Origin: an uncultured Eubacteriales bacterium
Lineage (GTDB): Bacteria > Bacillota > Clostridia > Oscillospirales > Oscillospiraceae
NCBI GenBank assembly: GCA_900549705.1
Contig: URPI01000107.1
Span: 1 to 7,476, forward strand
Direction of reading: 5' to 3'
DNA length: 7,476 nucleotides
In this document: positions 6,221-7,476 of the stretch, in pieces
How positions within the stretch are numbered: the first letter of the stretch is position 1
How the letters are laid out: each line of letters starts with the position of its first letter
Position numbers and translations under genes: made by a program
The notes under the pieces: generated by a model
Seen by the model: only the letters and a program-made list of their open reading frames with translations
What the model was told of the DNA's origin: nothing
The model's database searches: none

Positions 6221-6331
6221 GCTGCGCGGCTCCTGGTGTGAAGCTGAAGGGGCAGTTGGTTGAATGGGGGCAGCTTCCCCGCTCGAACCGCGGGGCGGAT
6301 AGCGCGTGTGAAAACGGTTCGCAGCGGCACT
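6221..6331. other. Intergenic remnant between foldback element and permease terminator
   Basis: These 111 bases hold no supportable gene. Two small inverted repeats are visible: GAAGCTG at 6240-6246 against CAGCTTC at 6271-6277, and CCCCGC at 6277-6282 against GCGGGG at 6290-6295. Neither has a U-run. No promoter could be argued on either strand. Before the foldback element inserted, this would have lain directly upstream of the operon promoter. Confidence 0.5.
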
Positions 6332-6360
6332 AAAAAACCAGCCGCTTATAAAGCGGCTGG
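6332..6360 (-). terminator. Intrinsic terminator of the permease gene
   Basis: On the minus strand a perfect 10-bp stem (6351-6360 with 6338-6347, CCAGCCGCTT against AAGCGGCTGG) with a 3-base loop is followed directly by six T residues. It begins 18 bases after the stop codon at 6379. It is a textbook intrinsic terminator and separates the permease transcript from the operon downstream. Confidence 0.93.
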
Positions 6361-6378
6361 TGGGGTGGGATGGGATAA

Positions 6379-7476
6379 TTATTCGGCTTCGATGGAGGTA
6401 TGGAACCCGTGGTCGGTCAGGAACTGCATGGTGTGCTTGCTGTCGGGGTATACAGTAATAGTATCGGTAAGTGTGTATCTTTCCCCGTTACCATCGTAGG
6501 AGGGGAAGTAGAAGCAGATTGAGTCATAGCCATAGTCCTGGTGGAACAGCATACCTTGCGCCATGGTTCCCTCTTGGCAGTCCAGCAGGATGGCATCCAG
6601 CAGCTGATCAATCTCCTGCTCCCCCAGCTGGTGCGTGGTGCGGTTATAATATAGCTCTCCTGCATTGCAGTCGCAGCGTGCCGTCGCCGCTTCCAGCTTC
6701 TTTTTCAGCAGCGACCGGTCGAATTGATGATTCTCGTCCAGCAGCTCGACATCAAACAGGTAATCCGGCGAGGACCATATGGTCTTCAACGTCTGAATGC
6801 TGGAGAAGGAACGGCTGACATAGTACAAACGACTGATTTGACGACCGTCTTTCAGGTTGTAGATCAGCGTAATCGTGAAAGAACCTTCCGTGGATTCATC
6901 CAGGGGGCTTTGCTCCTCGCTGCCGAAAATTCGCTCCAGCAGCGGGCGGCGTTCCTCTGCCTGCCGGTGGGCATCCAGGCTCTCCTGCTGAAGCTGAAGC
7001 GCCACGGCAATGTCTTCCGGCTGGGAGGAGGAGATGGGATACTGGCTGGACATCTGAGAAATTCTTACCTTTTCCACCTGCTCTGCCTGAGGCATCCGGG
7101 AGGCAATGCCAAACAGGTCCAGTCCGGTGGCAGTCAAAAGCGCCAGCGTAATTCCCAAAATTCCCACCAGGGGCAAAAACGTCTTTCGGTTGAACACATT
7201 GGTCTGACGCTTTATCAGCATCAGCGCCGCATAATAGCCCAGCACCAATCCGAGGAACAGCATGGGCAGATGCAACTGCCAAGCAAAGACGTAAGTAATC
7301 AAGTGCAGCAGCAGTCCGGTGCAAACCGTGCAAATCACCAGCATGACCGTGTTGAGCTGCTTAAATGCCAGCAAATCTCCCACTCGCTCCTCCTTGCGGC
7401 GGCGCAGCAGCACCATGGCAATGGCAATCAGAACGCAGCCCAGCGCTGCAAACCCCAAAATGCCCCACACACCGCC
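6379..7476 (-). CDS. ABC-2-type transporter permease, DUF6449-like C-terminus (partial)
   Basis: The reading frame is open to the window edge, so the N-terminus is missing; the GTG at 7470-7468 is probably an internal valine. The visible 360-odd residues start with four hydrophobic segments, at about 2-22, 42-62, 68-87 and 98-118 counted from that GTG. Between the first two is LRRRKEERVGDLLAFKQLN, which resembles the RxxE-x-AGD-x-(I/V)AF block I recall from YtrC/YtrD-like ABC-2 permeases. After the last segment comes a soluble region of about 245 residues opening with TGLDLFGIASRMP and containing FTITLIYNLKDGRQISRLYYV, which resembles DUF6449 tails of such permeases. It would sit in the membrane, probably paired with an ATPase encoded beyond the window. 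The stop is TAA, followed by a strong terminator. Family assignment is by recall and is moderately sure. Confidence 0.65.
   Translation of the reverse strand, partial: GGVWGILGFAALGCVLIAIAMVLLRRRKEERVGDLLAFKQLNTVMLVICTVCTGLLLHLITYVFAWQLHLPMLFLGLVLGYYAALMLIKRQTNVFNRKTFLPLVGILGITLALLTATGLDLFGIASRMPQAEQVEKVRISQMSSQYPISSSQPEDIAVALQLQQESLDAHRQAEERRPLLERIFGSEEQSPLDESTEGSFTITLIYNLKDGRQISRLYYVSRSFSSIQTLKTIWSSPDYLFDVELLDENHQFDRSLLKKKLEAATARCDCNAGELYYNRTTHQLGEQEIDQLLDAILLDCQEGTMAQGMLFHQDYGYDSICFYFPSYDGNGERYTLTDTITVYPDSKHTMQFLTDHGFHTSIEAE

Noticed and set aside
6240..6295. Nested inverted repeats as a second terminator or a second mobile element
   Set aside because: Stems are only 6-7 bp, loops are uneven, there is no U-run, and no flanking direct repeat was found.
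5919..6333. Short open frames in the intergenic region on both strands (78, 83 and 72 residues)
   Set aside because: They are translations of the foldback element and run across its hairpins; the minus-strand one also runs through the operon promoter. None has a ribosome site or plausible start context.
1..7476. CRISPR array, tRNA or rRNA genes, toxin-antitoxin or phage-defence genes
   Set aside because: No regularly spaced repeats, no recognisable RNA gene features, and no such protein families among the supported frames.

Overview
The window is a GC-rich bacterial fragment in which every supported gene lies on the minus strand, so transcription runs from high to low coordinates. Protein similarity (DapA/DapB/DapF, a BMP-domain protein without a signal peptide, a DUF2461 protein, and an ABC-2-type permease with a DUF6449-like tail) and the chain of GC-rich hairpins in the large intergenic region point to a gut-type Clostridia genome, probably Oscillospiraceae/Ruminococcaceae. 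The lineage is inferred by recall of family members, not by a search.

Layout in transcription order. (1) 7476-6379: the C-terminal part of a membrane protein, probably an ABC transporter permease, cut by the window edge and closed by a clear intrinsic terminator (6360-6332). (2) 6378-5886: about 490 bases without a gene. They hold the terminator, a 247-bp foldback element (5965-6211) with 13-bp perfect terminal inverted repeats and a 9-bp target duplication, and a good sigma-A-type promoter reading into the next gene. (3) 5885-3918: a large protein joining a ParB/Srx-like module to a BMP (PnrA/Med-type) ligand-binding domain, with no signal peptide. (4) 3943-3242: a metallophosphoesterase with a TTG start that overlaps the previous gene by 26 bases. 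(5) 3223-2564: a DUF2461 protein. (6) 2508-102: dapA, dapB and dapF, tightly packed with an ATGA overlap between dapA and dapB and a 5-base gap between dapB and dapF.

DapA condenses pyruvate with aspartate semialdehyde, DapB reduces the product, and DapF later epimerises LL- to meso-diaminopimelate for peptidoglycan and lysine. The genes for the steps between DapB and DapF, and for making aspartate semialdehyde, are not in the window. No strong terminator or promoter was found between 5885 and 102, so the six genes may be one transcript from the promoter at 5918-5946. The largest gap is 55 bases, upstream of dapA.

The most interesting items are the intact miniature transposable element sitting about 10 bp upstream of the operon promoter, and the cytosolic-looking ParB-like/BMP fusion, which an automatic pipeline would label a transporter binding protein although nothing near it looks like its transporter. 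I did not find a defence system, CRISPR array, RNA gene or riboswitch.
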